Assembly (NCBI GenBank): GCA_023512835.1 | Contig: CM042089.1 | Coordinates: 27,656,440-27,720,439, forward strand | DNA: 64,000 nt | From: Taxillus chinensis | Taxonomy: Eukaryota > Streptophyta > Magnoliopsida > Santalales > Loranthaceae | Reading direction: 5' to 3' | Part shown: positions 53,857-64,000 of the stretch, one piece after another | Numbering within the stretch: the stretch's first letter is position 1 | How the letters are laid out: each line of letters opens with the position of its first letter | The notes under the pieces: model-generated | Told to the model about the DNA's origin: nothing | The model's database searches: none | The model's input: the letters and a program-made list of their open reading frames with translations, nothing else | Position numbers and translations under genes: made by a program

Positions 53857-55605
53857 TCATAAAAACATTATTGGTATTGAGAAACGAGCCTTTGGATGCC
53901 CAACAAGAACTGTGAAAGACATTTTGTCTTTCGTGCTGTCAATGCTTTGGTAATGGAATCTTTTGCATAAATTATTTGTTTGTAATAATGGAGATACTTG
54001 GTTGGATGCACTTTGATGAGACATTGTTGTATCAAATAATTGAATAATATAATGGTAAAAAAATAAAGTAATCATATAGTTTTTGAATATAGAAATGTCA
54101 ATTTGGGAGAGAAAGTAAAAACGGGATATGTTACATTCGTCAAAGTAAAAGACAAAATGATTACTCTTTTGAAAGATTATTATGAATTTATTTGTATAAT
54201 AATATTTTTGGACATATATTTGAATGGTGGATCCAATGAGAATTATTTTATAAATAAAATAAGAATTGAAATAAGAAATTGTACTTTGGAGGCGAATCTT
54301 ACCTCGGATTCGATATTTGGAATAATCGTTATTGGATAGAATCTTACCTCGAATCTTTGGATTCGTCTTTTGGTAATATCTTCTTTGGATGCTCTTTGTG
54401 GAGTGAGTGACGTAGTAAAAGGCATCATTGGATACCTGCTTTGAACAATGCTTTGACAAGTATGTTTGCAATGATGTTCTTTTGTCCATTATGAGGAAAA
54501 CATAGAATATATAACGATGATGAATCTCATGATGAATCGTGGAAAAGATTTGAGCAATTATGGTGAATTGGACTCTGTGTTGATCATAATGGGAAAATAA
54601 AATAACAAAGTAAAAGCAAGAATATGTGACAAATAATATAATATGATATTGTCGAAAGAATATTTTACATTTAATGGAAACATTATCAGAAGTAATACAT
54701 GAATAATGGTTTTCAAAAATTTGTTTAGAATTAATTTTTGAGGTAGGTAAATAATTTGTTGTACATAATAGCGCTGCATAACAATTGGAAAATGTAAAAT
54801 AGGGAAATGAAACATCAAAATTGCACTTTGAAGAGAAATAGAAAGTAACATGTAATTTGCAGTAGAAAATGGAATTATTTGAATTGAAGAAGAAGATAAA
54901 TCTTCTATGGAGGACGAGACAATTTCCAAGGACGAGAATGTCACTTTCTTGGGAAATATGTCCTTAATTTCCAGAGTTGATTCCTCATTATTTTCAGAAG
55001 AGAGAGATATGTCATTTTTTTGCTTTAATCTTTGGAGTATAGTTAAAGAAAGGATAATCAATTTTATATTCGTTTGCATAAATTTCAAACCATTGGAAAA
55101 AAGGAATTTGAATTTGTTTTGAATTAAGATACGAATAAAATTCTATCTAGATTTTTTGTTTATTATTTTGAAAATGTTTAAAAAACCAAAAACGTTTATC
55201 GGTATTATCAATTGAATAGAATTCATCATGTAAATATTTTTTGTTTATACTAAAAGTGTTTGTAAGAGGTTGGATTTTTGAATAAGAAATATGATTATAT
55301 GTAAAAGGATATTTGATAGAATTTTTTGAAGCATAAATTGGAAACCAATCAAAAAAGAAAGGTGTAGGTTCATAAGTTTGTATAAATGAATCATATTCTT
55401 CTAGAATTGTAAAGAGTTTGTTTGAAAGATTTTTGAAAAACCATGTACATTTGAAAAGATTATAATTTGCATAAAATTCATCATATGCTTCTTCACAAAT
55501 TTCTTTTAATTTAATTTTGAAATTAGTTTGTAAAATTTTTGAAGTATTGTTAGGAAATGAAGAAGAAGGAATTGAAAGTGTAGGAAGACAAGGAGTTGAA
55601 AACAT
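53857..55605 (-). pseudogene. Array unit 2, N-terminal and middle blocks (broken)
   Basis: Near-identical to units 1 and 3 but broken. The N-terminal block is open 55147-55605 (152 codons) and stops in the second WFF repeat (TAG near 55147). Then 54558-55088 and 53857-54489 cover the middle block in other frames. At about 53910 similarity to units 1 and 3 ends (KDKMSFTVLVGHPKARF) and the diverged family begins. Confidence 0.6.
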
Positions 55606-55979
55606 GATGAGTGAAAATCTTCTCCCTTACCCTTTACCCGTTCCAGGTAATTTATTATATTTTTGGGTTTTTTAATACCATAATTAACGCAATAATTACA
55701 ATAAAGGAATCTACGTTTAAAAAAAGTAAAAGTAAAGGAATCTACTTTTTAGAAAAAGTAAAAAGAATTTACTTTTTAAAAAGTAAAGTAATGATTACAC
55801 TTTGTTTAAAAGTAAAAGAAAAGTAAACACAATAATAATAAAAGACAATTTAAAATTATAGAGGTGAGACACGGACGTGGAACACAATAAGAAAAAACAA
55901 TCAATATTAAGCACAATATAACACAACAATAAAGAGACAGATAAGCACAAAATCCAGTAACTTAAGTGTGTGACAATGG

Positions 55980-56220
55980 CTGCTGCACGCCCAATGAAGG
56001 ACCTCAAAGCAAGTGATAACCCAAACTATAATAACATTACCTTGATCATAATTCACGGTGGTGGATGGAGTCTTAGTAAGTTGCACGCCCATTGAAGGAC
56101 CTCAAAGCTAAACAATAGACTATTGCTGCACGCCCAATTAAGGACTTCAAAGCAATACCGCACGCCCAATTAAGGACCTCAAAGTAATGCTGCATGCCCA
56201 AAGATAGACTTCAAAGCAAT
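55980..56220 (-). repeat. Leader tandem repeats, unit 2
   Basis: Same GCACGCCCAAT(T/G)AAGGACC repeat as unit 1, nearly base for base. Confidence 0.8.
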
Positions 56221-56392
56221 CATGGCAAAGGTAATCGAAGACGTCAAACGGTCAATGGTGTAGAGTAAAAGGTCAGGCCGGTACGTTGGCTTAACTCAAG
56301 GTATTACTGCCCAAACACGCCTATCCAACGGCTTCAACGGGACTTACTTCCTTGGATCTAACACCTTACTCTACCACACCTGCGATCGACAG

Positions 56393-56404
56393 GCTCTGAT
56401 ACCA
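56393..56404 (-). other. Array primer-binding site 2
   Basis: GCTCTGATACCA next to LTR3 (TGGGGGGTGT at 56406). Confidence 0.88.
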
Positions 56405-56405
56405 T

Positions 56406-57214
56406 TGGGGGGTGTGAAGGGAAGCGTGGGTTATTTTCAAGGGAGCGTTATTTTTAGAATCGGGATGGGTGATGATAGAAGGTCACCTAAGCTACTAGGC
56501 ACGATATGGACTTAAAACGAACATGGAACCAACAAGGATAACTATGGGACCCACATAAAGACTAATAAGACGTAACAAATTGATTACAAAAGACTTTAAC
56601 AAAAGTGACATTGACATAAAGTAAACACAGAAAAGTACATAACGTAAAGGGCACTAATTATACAAGACTTTAATAAAAGTAGACAATGACATAAAGTAAA
56701 CACAGAAAAGGACATAAAGTAAAGTACACTTAATTATACAAGACTTTAACAAAAGTATACATTGACATAAAGTAAGAAAAAGACATAAAGTAAACTAATA
56801 ATGACAAATAACATAATGACAAAAAAGAATGGAAATAAATAAAGATTACTTACAAATAATAAACATAACTAATATAAACTTAAATACAACTATTATATCA
56901 TAACCTCCACGATTGTAATCGTATTGGTAATCTAGATCCGTATTGGAGGTCTCCGTATTGGTTCTAGACACCGTATTGATTAACAATATGGAAATACAAG
57001 TAAAACCTACATACATATACATATATGTATTCATTCTCCACAACTAAAACCTTGTTGGATCTAAACCGTATTGGAGCATAAACTACCATATTGGTTTAGG
57101 ATACCGTATTGGTTAACAGTATGGAAACATGTACATATATTTATATGTTAACACACACATGAACATATATATAAGAGAGAGGGGAGAATAAGAAATACAT
57201 ACTTATACATAAAT

Positions 57215-57268
<54 letters not shown>

Positions 57269-58087
57269 TTACATACTTACTGGATAAGGATCCGGGGATT
57301 AGGGAGGAAGAACGAGAACAACTACTCCATTAATAATTTTGTAAACATGTTACAATTTGTATACAACTTTTGAAAGAAGAGAAGAAGGGAGGAGAGAAGA
57401 GCTTCAGAGAGAAACTTCCTTCATACACTTGTAGAAGATGCTTCAAAGAAAAGCTATCTTCCTTTGGAAGAGAGGAGAGAGAGAGCCTAGAGAGAAGGGA
57501 GAGCCTCCCTCTCTAAAAGCCTATGATCTAAAAACTTGTCTCTAAAACCTATCCATGAAAAAGGCTATGGAGGATGGAGGAGGATGTCTCCTTAAATAGC
57601 CGAGGGAGGAGGCTTCTAGAAAACAAAGGGTACAATTGGAATTTGACTTCTTTTTTTTTTTTTTTTTTTAATTGCCACGTGGGCTTTGAACAGTAAAATG
57701 AAAACACGGACTTGGGCTTGAGCATCATGGGCCTTCGGGAATGGACTCTCTTGGGCTTGTGACTGCAACATGAGCCATATAGTCATGGGCTTCCTTTTGG
57801 CATGGGCTTTAGGCCTTCATTTGGTTGATTTGGGCCTGGAGCCAAGTATTATAGAGGAACTTTGGGCCGAGTCTTGATGGGCCACTGGGATTGGGCCTAA
57901 TAAAGTTGGACCTATAATTTGGATGGGCCGTTGGGAATGGGCCTTTATCCTGGATTATCTTTGGAGGCCGTTGGGAGTGGGCCTATATTGGATTTTTCGC
58001 AAATCCACAGCAATCAACGGATTTGATGAATGCTCATTAAGCACCGTTTGAGCTTAATAAGGTATAGTCATTCTGACCGACTATACA
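56406..58087 (-). mobile_element. Array LTR3 (complete, shared)
   Basis: 1,682 bp, same termini as LTR2; 5' LTR of unit 2 and 3' LTR of unit 3. TATA-like on minus at 57591-57598; (TA)n 57222-57266. Closer to LTR1 than to LTR2 (both share TCTCTAAAAGCCTATGATC and the GGCCTTCGGGAATGGACT region). Confidence 0.88.
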
Positions 58088-58105
58088 CGATTTTGGTGTG
58101 GATGG

Positions 58106-61100
58106 TTAACGTCTGGTATGAGGATAGAGGAATTGATGTTGAATTTGTAAATATTCCTCTTTGATTTGACAAATTGCAAGTTGATATTGGCTAAAGGCTT
58201 TTTGGGCTTGAATAATTTGGAACATTTCCTTTTCAGATTGAGCCTGGTCGAGTTGGAACAAGGCAAAGGATTGTAGGGCTTTGAAGATGGGGTTGTTGGA
58301 ATATTGTTTTGCAATAGAATCCTTAAAACGGGAAATTTTAAGGGCATATGGGGAAGGATTCAGAGGAAAAATGCCAGATGGAAGAGAAAGTGGTGAGTTG
58401 GTAGAATATATAGGAGGTTGGAAAAACCTTGGATAAGTTTGGCAAGGGGATTTATTATCTGAGGTGTTAGCAGCATAAATATGTTGGTTTGGACGGTTTT
58501 CATGGAGATAGTAAGGAAGGTAAGGATCATGAGATGGAATATGGTTTTCTTTGGGTGGAGAGATAATTTTTGGTAGAGTTTGAGAAGGGTTATTGTCATT
58601 CGAAGTTCCTACCTGGATAAAAGGTTCTGGGAATTGTCCAGAATAGGGTAAGAATTCCTTTGTAAATGGATTATATGTGGTAAAAGGCACAGGAGGCTCC
58701 ATGGGTTGTTTCTTTGGAGATGTTTCTGGAGATGATATATGCCAGGCTTCAGCAGAGGGTTCAAGGGATGAAATATGCTGAATCGGGGATAAGGAGAAGG
58801 TTTTTGGTGAATTTGACTGGGTCTTCACCTTGGATGGAGGGGAGGGGATAAGTTTGGTTCTTTTATTGGTGGATTTGTTGATAAAAGAAAGAACACCATT
58901 AGAGCGAATGAGGATACCATTGTTGGAGGCATAGGCATTCTGATGTGCATATGGGGGGAGATGATAAGGAGATGGAGAAGTGGTCATTGGAGCCTTCATT
59001 TTTTGATCTTTGTATGGATAAGGATTGGCGGAATTGTGCTTGATATCAGGAGATGGGATATAATGAGGGGAAGGAAGATTTGGACCGACCATTGGTTCGT
59101 CCCTAGGCATATTTGATGAAGTGGCATCCGGGATTTCAATGCTATGGGGAGAAGGAGGTTGTGTTTGGATATGAGGCTCGGATGGAGGCTCAAACTCATG
59201 CGTAGGGGAAATTGTGAGATCAATAAAGCATGGTTTACAATTTGCATGTTGGTTTTTTGAAGATCGGAGCTTGTAGATTTTTCGACCCATGGGAATATAG
59301 GAAGCAAGAAGACTTTTAAGAATGGAAGAGGGAGAATGTGAGTAATGGTGGGAGTAAGGTTGGAATGACGAGTCCTTGGACTTCATCAATTTATAGAGCG
59401 GAGGAATCATACCTTGGTAGCATCGGTGGTCAATAATTCGGCCTTGGATTCTCCACTTTGATGTAATTTTTGGGATATTATTATTGGATGCTGCCTTTGG
59501 AAACGAGCCTTCAGATTCCCTGCAAGGATTATTGAATAGCCTACAAGGAACTGTTACTTTGAAAGACATTTTGTCTTTCGTGCTGTGAATGCTTTGGTAA
59601 TGGAATCTTTTGCATAAATTATTTAGGGTTATTTGTTTGTAATAATGGAGATATTTGATTGGATGCACCCGACGAGGAATTCTTTTATTAAATAATTTAA
59701 TAATATAATGGTGAAAAGTGTTGGATTGACATTTTTGTAGGGACGCACTTTTGTCATTTATAGAAAAATTATATATTGCGGAAAGAGAAAAATTATTATT
59801 ACGAGGCAGAAAATCATAGTGAAGAGATAAAATAATCATGTAGCTTTTGAATTTAGAAACGTAAATTTGAGAGTAAAAGCAAGGTATGTAATGATTATTC
59901 TTTTGGAAAAATATTATGAATTTATTTTTATAATAATATATGTGAATGGTGAATCCAATTAAATTTATTTTATAAATAAAATAAGATTTGTAATAAGAAA
60001 ATGTACCTTGGAAGCGAATCTTACCTCGAGAGCGAATCTTACTTTGGATTCTTCTTATGGTAATGTCTTCTTTGGATGCTCTTTGTGGGGTGACGTAGTA
60101 AAAGGCATCATTGGATACCTGCTTTAAAAGATGCTTTGGCAGGTATGTTTGGAATAATGTTCTTTTGTCCATTATGAGGAAAACATAGAATATATAATGA
60201 TGATGAATCTCATGATGATTCGTGGAAAAGATTTGAGCAATTATGGTGAATTGGACTTTGTATTGATTATAATGAAAAAATGAAATAACAAAGTAAAAGC
60301 GAGAGTATATGCTTGTGACAAATAATATAATATGATATTGTTGAAAAGATATTTTACATCTAATTATAGTGGAAACATTGTCCAAAGTAATACATGAATA
60401 ATTGTTATAATGATTTTCAAAAATTTGTTTAGAATTATTGTTTGAGGTAGGTAAATAATTTGTTGCACATACGGCAGGTAAATAATAGCATTGCATAACA
60501 ATTGGAAAATGTAAAATAGGGAAACGAAACATTAAAATTGCATTTTGAAGAGAAACAGAAAGTAACATGTAATTTGAGGTCGAAAATGGAATTATTTGAA
60601 TTGATGAAAAAGATAAATCTTTAGTGGAGGATGAAATAATTTTCTCTTTTTTGGGAAATGTGTCCTTAATTTCAAGAGGTGATTCTTCATTATTTTCAGA
60701 AGAGAGAAATATGTCATTTTTTGCTTCGATCTTTGGAGTATAATTAAAGAAAGGATAATCAATTTTATGTTCATTTGCATAAATTTCAAACCATTGGAAA
60801 AAAGGAATTTGAATTTGTTTTGAATTAAGATACGAATAAAATTCTATTTGGATTTTTTGCTTATTATTTTGAAAATGGTTAAAAAACCAAAAACGTTTAT
60901 CGGTATTATCAATTGAATAGAATTCATCATGTAAATATTTTTTGTTTATACTAAAAGTGTTTGTAAGAGGTTGGATTTTTGAATAAGAAATATGATTATA
61001 TGTAAAAGGATATTTGATAGAATTTTTTGAAGCATAAATTGGAAACCAATCAAAAAAGAAAGGTGTAGGTTCATAAGTTTGTATAAATGAATCATATTCT

Positions 61101-61306
61101 TCTAGAATTGTAAAGAGTTTGTTTGAAAGATTTTTGAAAAACCATGTACATTTGAAAAGATTATAATTTGCATAAAATGCATCATATGCTTCTTCACAAA
61201 TTTCTTTTAATTTAATTTTGAAATTAGTTTGTAAAATTTTTGAAGTATTGTTAGGAAATGAAGAAGAAGGAATTGAAAGTGTAGGAAGACAAGGAGTTGA
61301 AAACAT
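58106..61306 (-). CDS. Array unit 3, intact 1,066-codon ORF of unknown function
   Basis: Uninterrupted frame on the minus strand from MFSTPCLPTLSIPSSSFPNN to FLYPHTRR. Blocks: residues ~1-200, two ~70-residue WFF/DWF-IYA repeats; ~200-245, acidic/Ser-rich; ~245-560, an AT-rich Phe/Tyr/Ile-rich stretch with MDKRTLFQTYLPKHLLKQVS and TPQRASKEDI; ~575-1000, a Pro/Ser-rich body starting MSFKVTVPCRLFNNPC; ~1000-1066, a helical Gln-rich tail. GAGGTAAGATT near 60025 and a CACAG before MSFKV would be usable as splice donor and acceptor, so the middle could be an intron that happens to be open. I see no zinc knuckle, D-S/T-G, RT, RNase H or integrase motif. Its position after primer site and leader is that of gag. 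From memory and unchecked, the WFF repeats recall uncharacterised N-termini of plant retroelement or pararetrovirus-like polyproteins. Confidence 0.6.
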   Translation of the reverse strand: MFSTPCLPTLSIPSSSFPNNTSKILQTNFKIKLKEICEEAYDAFYANYNLFKCTWFFKNLSNKLFTILEEYDSFIQTYEPTPFFFDWFPIYASKNSIKYPFTYNHISYSKIQPLTNTFSINKKYLHDEFYSIDNTDKRFWFFNHFQNNKQKIQIEFYSYLNSKQIQIPFFQWFEIYANEHKIDYPFFNYTPKIEAKNDIFLSSENNEESPLEIKDTFPKKEKIISSSTKDLSFSSIQIIPFSTSNYMLLSVSLQNAILMFRFPILHFPIVMQCYYLPAVCATNYLPTSNNNSKQIFENHYNNYSCITLDNVSTIIRCKISFQQYHIILFVTSIYSRFYFVISFFHYNQYKVQFTIIAQIFSTNHHEIHHHYIFYVFLIMDKRTLFQTYLPKHLLKQVSNDAFYYVTPQRASKEDITIRRIQSKIRSRGKIRFQGTFSYYKSYFIYKINLIGFTIHIYYYKNKFIIFFQKNNHYIPCFYSQIYVSKFKSYMIILSLHYDFLPRNNNFSLSAIYNFSINDKSASLQKCQSNTFHHYIIKLFNKRIPRRVHPIKYLHYYKQITLNNLCKRFHYQSIHSTKDKMSFKVTVPCRLFNNPCRESEGSFPKAASNNNIPKITSKWRIQGRIIDHRCYQGMIPPLYKLMKSKDSSFQPYSHHYSHSPSSILKSLLASYIPMGRKIYKLRSSKNQHANCKPCFIDLTISPTHEFEPPSEPHIQTQPPSPHSIEIPDATSSNMPRDEPMVGPNLPSPHYIPSPDIKHNSANPYPYKDQKMKAPMTTSPSPYHLPPYAHQNAYASNNGILIRSNGVLSFINKSTNKRTKLIPSPPSKVKTQSNSPKTFSLSPIQHISSLEPSAEAWHISSPETSPKKQPMEPPVPFTTYNPFTKEFLPYSGQFPEPFIQVGTSNDNNPSQTLPKIISPPKENHIPSHDPYLPYYLHENRPNQHIYAANTSDNKSPCQTYPRFFQPPIYSTNSPLSLPSGIFPLNPSPYALKISRFKDSIAKQYSNNPIFKALQSFALFQLDQAQSEKEMFQIIQAQKAFSQYQLAICQIKEEYLQIQHQFLYPHTRR

Positions 61307-61679
61307 GATGAGTGAAAATCTTCTCCCTTACCCTTTACCCGTTCCAGTAATTTATTATATTTTTGGGTTTTTTAATACCATAATTAACGCAATAATTACA
61401 ATAAAGGAATCTACGTTTAAAAAAGTAAAAGTAAAGGAATCTACTTTTTAGAAAAAGTAAAAAGAATTTACTTTTTAAAAAGTAAAGTAATGATTACACT
61501 TTGTTTAAAAGTAAAAGAAAAGTAAACACAATAATAATAAAAGACAATTTAAAATTATAGAGGTGAGACACGGACGTGGAACACAATAAGAAAAAACAAT
61601 CAATATTAAGCACAATATAACACAACAGTAAAGAGACAGAGATAAGCACAAAATCCAGTAACTTAAGTGTGTGACGATG

Positions 61680-61925
61680 GCTGCTGCACGCCCAATGAAG
61701 GACCTCAAAGCAAGTGATAACCCAAACTATAATAACTTTACCTTGATCATAATTCACGGTGGTGGATGGAGTCTTAGTAAGCTGCACGCCCATTGAAGGA
61801 CCTCAAAGCTAAACAATAGACTATTGCTGCACGCCCAATTAAGGACTTCAAAGCAATACCGCACGCCCAATTAAGGACCTCAAAGTAATGCTGCATGCCC
61901 AAAGATAGACCTCAAAGCAATCATG
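61680..61925 (-). repeat. Leader tandem repeats, unit 3
   Basis: Third copy of the GCACGCCCAAT(T/G)AAGGACC array between primer site and ORF. Confidence 0.8.
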
Positions 61926-62093
61926 GCAAAGGTAATCGAAGACGTCAAACGGTCAATGGTGTAGAGTAAAAGGTCAGGCCGGTACGTTGGCTTAACTCAA
62001 GGTATTACTGCCCAAACACGCCTATCCATCGGCTTCAACGGGACTTACTTCCTTGGATCTAACACCTTACTCTACCACACCTGCGATCGACAG

Positions 62094-62105
62094 GCTCTGA
62101 TACCA
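62094..62105 (-). other. Array primer-binding site 3
   Basis: GCTCTGATACCA next to LTR4 (TGGGGGGTGT at 62107). Confidence 0.88.
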
Positions 62106-62106
62106 T

Positions 62107-62205
62107 TGGGGGGTGTAAAGGGAAGCGTGGGTTATTTTCAAGGTAACGTTATTTTTAGAATCGGGATGGGTGATGATAGAAGGTCACCTAAGCTATTGGG
62201 CACGA
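62107..62205 (-). mobile_element. Array LTR4 (100-bp fragment)
   Basis: The first ~99 bp (plus-strand sense) of the same LTR, up to AGCTATTGGGCACGAT. After that similarity to LTR2 and LTR3 stops. The 5' LTR of unit 3 is therefore almost entirely missing. Confidence 0.82.
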
Positions 62206-62295
62206 TCAAACATTGACCGTTGAAGCCGGTGTTATGGATAATTAAGTTTGGGAAATGGTATCAGGCTCTGATACAATATATATATATATATATAT
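62206..62295. other. Right junction of array
   Basis: Short unmatched stretch with GGTATCAGGCTCTGATAC, an inverted pair of primer-site fragments, then (TA)n at 62275-62295, mirroring the (TA)n/primer-site fragments at the left edge. Confidence 0.6.
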
Positions 62296-62481
62296 TGTGG
62301 TGGTGTGCTTGGCATGGAAACAGGTACGTGCCCCTTGGCATGTTGACTTGTGATACAGGGATAGGACAGCACCCGTGGTAGGTGTCCTCACTTTGGTGTT
62401 TACACCGAACCCTTGACCCTTCGGGTGTGGGCATGGGCAGTCATTACCCATTTCCAAGGGAAGGAAATTTGGGGCATGACA
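62296..62481 (+). mobile_element. Gypsy LTR D, right end
   Basis: Matches the end of LTR E (9125-9269): GGACAGCACCCG(C/T)GGT, CCCTTGACC-TTCGGGTG, GGAA(A)TTTGGGG(C)(G/A)TGACA. Followed by ACGCA (62482-62486), an imperfect duplicate of ATGCA at 43129-43133. Confidence 0.8.
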
Positions 62482-62486
62482 ACGCA

Positions 62487-63506
62487 CACTATGAAAATAT
62501 ACAAGACTTAGTATATATAGACATCCCTAGGAAACATTTTTGGAACAGGATTTTTCGAACAGTGTGTAACATTGAAGACTTCTTCGAAAAATACATCTGT
62601 TATAACTACTGCGGATGTGGAGCTCAAGATATTGGAAGTATAAACGTATTGAATTGTTTCGCATGATTCCAACTGCATTAAAGGCTTTGTCCACACATCT
62701 GAGTGATCCATGTGTAAGATAATAAATGTTCAACAGATCTTTATTATATCGAGACACAACGAACTGATGACTTTGAATGCGAAGCTGATTAGTAGGAACA
62801 GTGTCATCTTAGTCCATTGTAAGGTTCCTTACTCCGTGTTAATGAAGCTTGGATCCTTACTCCGTGTTAGTGATTACTTACTCCGTGTCAGTTTGATACT
62901 TGACCTTTATCTATGTCAGCGCTTCCTTATTTCGTGTGAACGAAAGATTCAGAAGACTTACTCCATGTCAGCGCTTCCTTACTCCGCTTAAGTAAAGGTT
63001 CGGATTCCTTACTCCACTTCTCTTTTTCTTAGTCCGTGCGAACGAAAGACTCAAGTCTTTATTCCGCACAAGTCCTTCCTTACTCCGCGTAAATAAACGA
63101 CTCGGATTCTTTACTCCGTGTTTTTTTGTCCTTAATCCATGTGAGTGAAAGACTTAGCTCCTTATTCCGCAATTTCTCTCTTACTACGCGCGAGTTGTAA
63201 ACTAGGATTATAAGTCCGTTTAAGTGATAAACTCGGGTTCCTTAGTCCATATCTTTAAGTGATTAGTTTGCACTAATAATCCTTACTCCGTATCTTATAA
63301 TGATTTGGTTATTTACCAAGTTGATTGACGACACTCACGTTGGTCCGGATCAGGATTATGTATCTTGTTCTTAACTTTGTACTCACGAGTGAAGATCCAC
63401 ATAAACACTTGTCTTCTGTAACATATTAGAAATTACATTGAAAGATCTCAAACCAAATTACATAGGGTTTTATCAGCATCATTCAAATTCTGAGTTCGAT
63501 CCAACA
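62487..63506 (-). mobile_element. Copia (-) 5' LTR, 5' part
   Basis: 62756-63506 is the reverse complement of the plus copia LTR (GATGACTTTGAATGCGAAGCTGA, CCTTACTCCGT repeats), ending CGATCCAACA, i.e. TGTTGG on minus. 62487-62755 is not visibly related to the other LTR and may be LTR-specific sequence or another insertion. Together with 42834-43133 this is the 5' LTR of the minus copia element. Confidence 0.8.
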
Positions 63507-64000
63507 GGGATGGGGTGGGATGGGCCAGAATTATTATCCCTAATTTTGTCCCACTAATTTAAAATCTTTCCTCATTTATTCCTATTTGTCTCTAAACCTT
63601 TCATTATTTCTGTTTCATGTGTAACTTTTTCGAGCTTTTTGATTGCTTATTTTATTTTTACGAAGTAAAGTAATAAAAATATACTAATGTACTAGATAAA
63701 ATTTAATTTTTTATTTTGAAGGCACCCTACAACCAATAATTTTTTACAATCACTTGTCCATTTCTTTTATTTGTTTATTCTTTCTAACTAATTAATTTTT
63801 TTGTGTTGACATGAATAATTGGTAAATTAAATAATTTAACTATTTAAATTATAATAGTAGAAAAATATCAATATAATAATAATGTAATATCTTATAATAT
63901 GTAAACAAGTAGAAATATTATGTCTAAAGTGTGACAACAAATTTAGTAAAAAAATAATAATCAGAAAGGACGGGTCACGGTTGGCTTATGTTAAAAGAAA
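63507..64000. other. AT-rich flank, nothing recognised
   Basis: Begins GGGATGGGGTGGGATGGG just outside the copia LTR, then AT-rich sequence with short T and A runs. No ORF, repeat or RNA gene that I can support. Confidence 0.6.

Noticed and set aside
46966..61306. Array as an endogenous pararetrovirus
   Set aside because: LTRs, LTR-adjacent primer sites and a shared-LTR layout indicate an LTR retroelement. No movement-protein, RT or RNase H motif is visible. The resemblance is only a vague one in the N-terminal repeats.
61494..61793. 99-codon hydrophobic minus-strand ORF in the array leader (MGVQLTKTPSTTV...)
   Set aside because: It overlaps the leader tandem repeats and is broken in units 1 and 2. 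A leader uORF is possible but unsupported.
63507..64000. Host gene or MITE in the right flank
   Set aside because: No ORF, terminal inverted repeat or splice-like structure convincing enough to report.

Overview
This is plant nuclear DNA, probably from a heterochromatic, gene-poor part of a seed-plant genome. I see no host gene. Almost every base can be assigned to LTR retrotransposons inserted into one another. The evidence is recognisable Ty1/copia and Ty3/gypsy gag-pol fragments, LTRs bounded by TG...CA, initiator-Met-type primer-binding sites (TGGTATCAGAGC), polypurine tracts and, for most insertions, exact 5-bp target-site duplications (TSDs).

Layout. 1-7170 is a decayed Ty3/gypsy Tat/Ogre-like element: an ORF1 remnant, two tandem broken gag copies, a 3' tandem-repeat tract, a polypurine tract and a 2.3-kb LTR rich in TTGACC motifs. 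A solo LTR (1856-3374, TSD ATACA) lies inside it. 7175-9269 is a solo gypsy-type LTR (flanks GATTA). From 9270 to 40977 runs one plus-strand Ty1/copia element. It is interrupted by a solo LTR (9517-11099, TSD CTTGC), a full chromovirus element 'A' (13041-22209, TSD TGTAT), a solo LTR 'B' (22879-24426, TSD TGCAC) and a second, oddly degraded chromovirus 'C' (25745-33734, TSD GATAC). The copia element shows gag, protease, integrase, reverse transcriptase and RNase H. Downstream of pol and before its 3' LTR it carries an extra broken gene with its own TATA-like box, whose C-terminus is an Ulp1-type (C48) SUMO protease domain.

At 40977 this element abuts a minus-strand copia element of the same family (40978-43133). 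The LTR of that element is split by a gypsy LTR 'D' (43134-62481, imperfect TSD ATGCA/ACGCA) and resumes up to 63506. LTR D is itself split by a 17-kb tandem array (about 45.3-62.2 kb) of a minus-strand LTR element with no visible reverse transcriptase. The array holds three internal regions sharing consecutive LTRs, in the order LTR-internal-LTR-internal-LTR-internal-LTR fragment. The right-hand unit keeps an uninterrupted 1,066-codon ORF of unrecognised function. The middle unit is a recombinant with a diverged relative. 63507-64000 is AT-rich flank with nothing recognisable.

The most interesting items are the Ulp1-like gene inside a copia element, the LTR-sharing array with its open 1,066-codon frame, and two promoter-region palindrome systems that recur in otherwise unrelated LTR families. 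Element C shows pervasive small deletions and poly-G runs that look more like a sequence-quality problem than biology.
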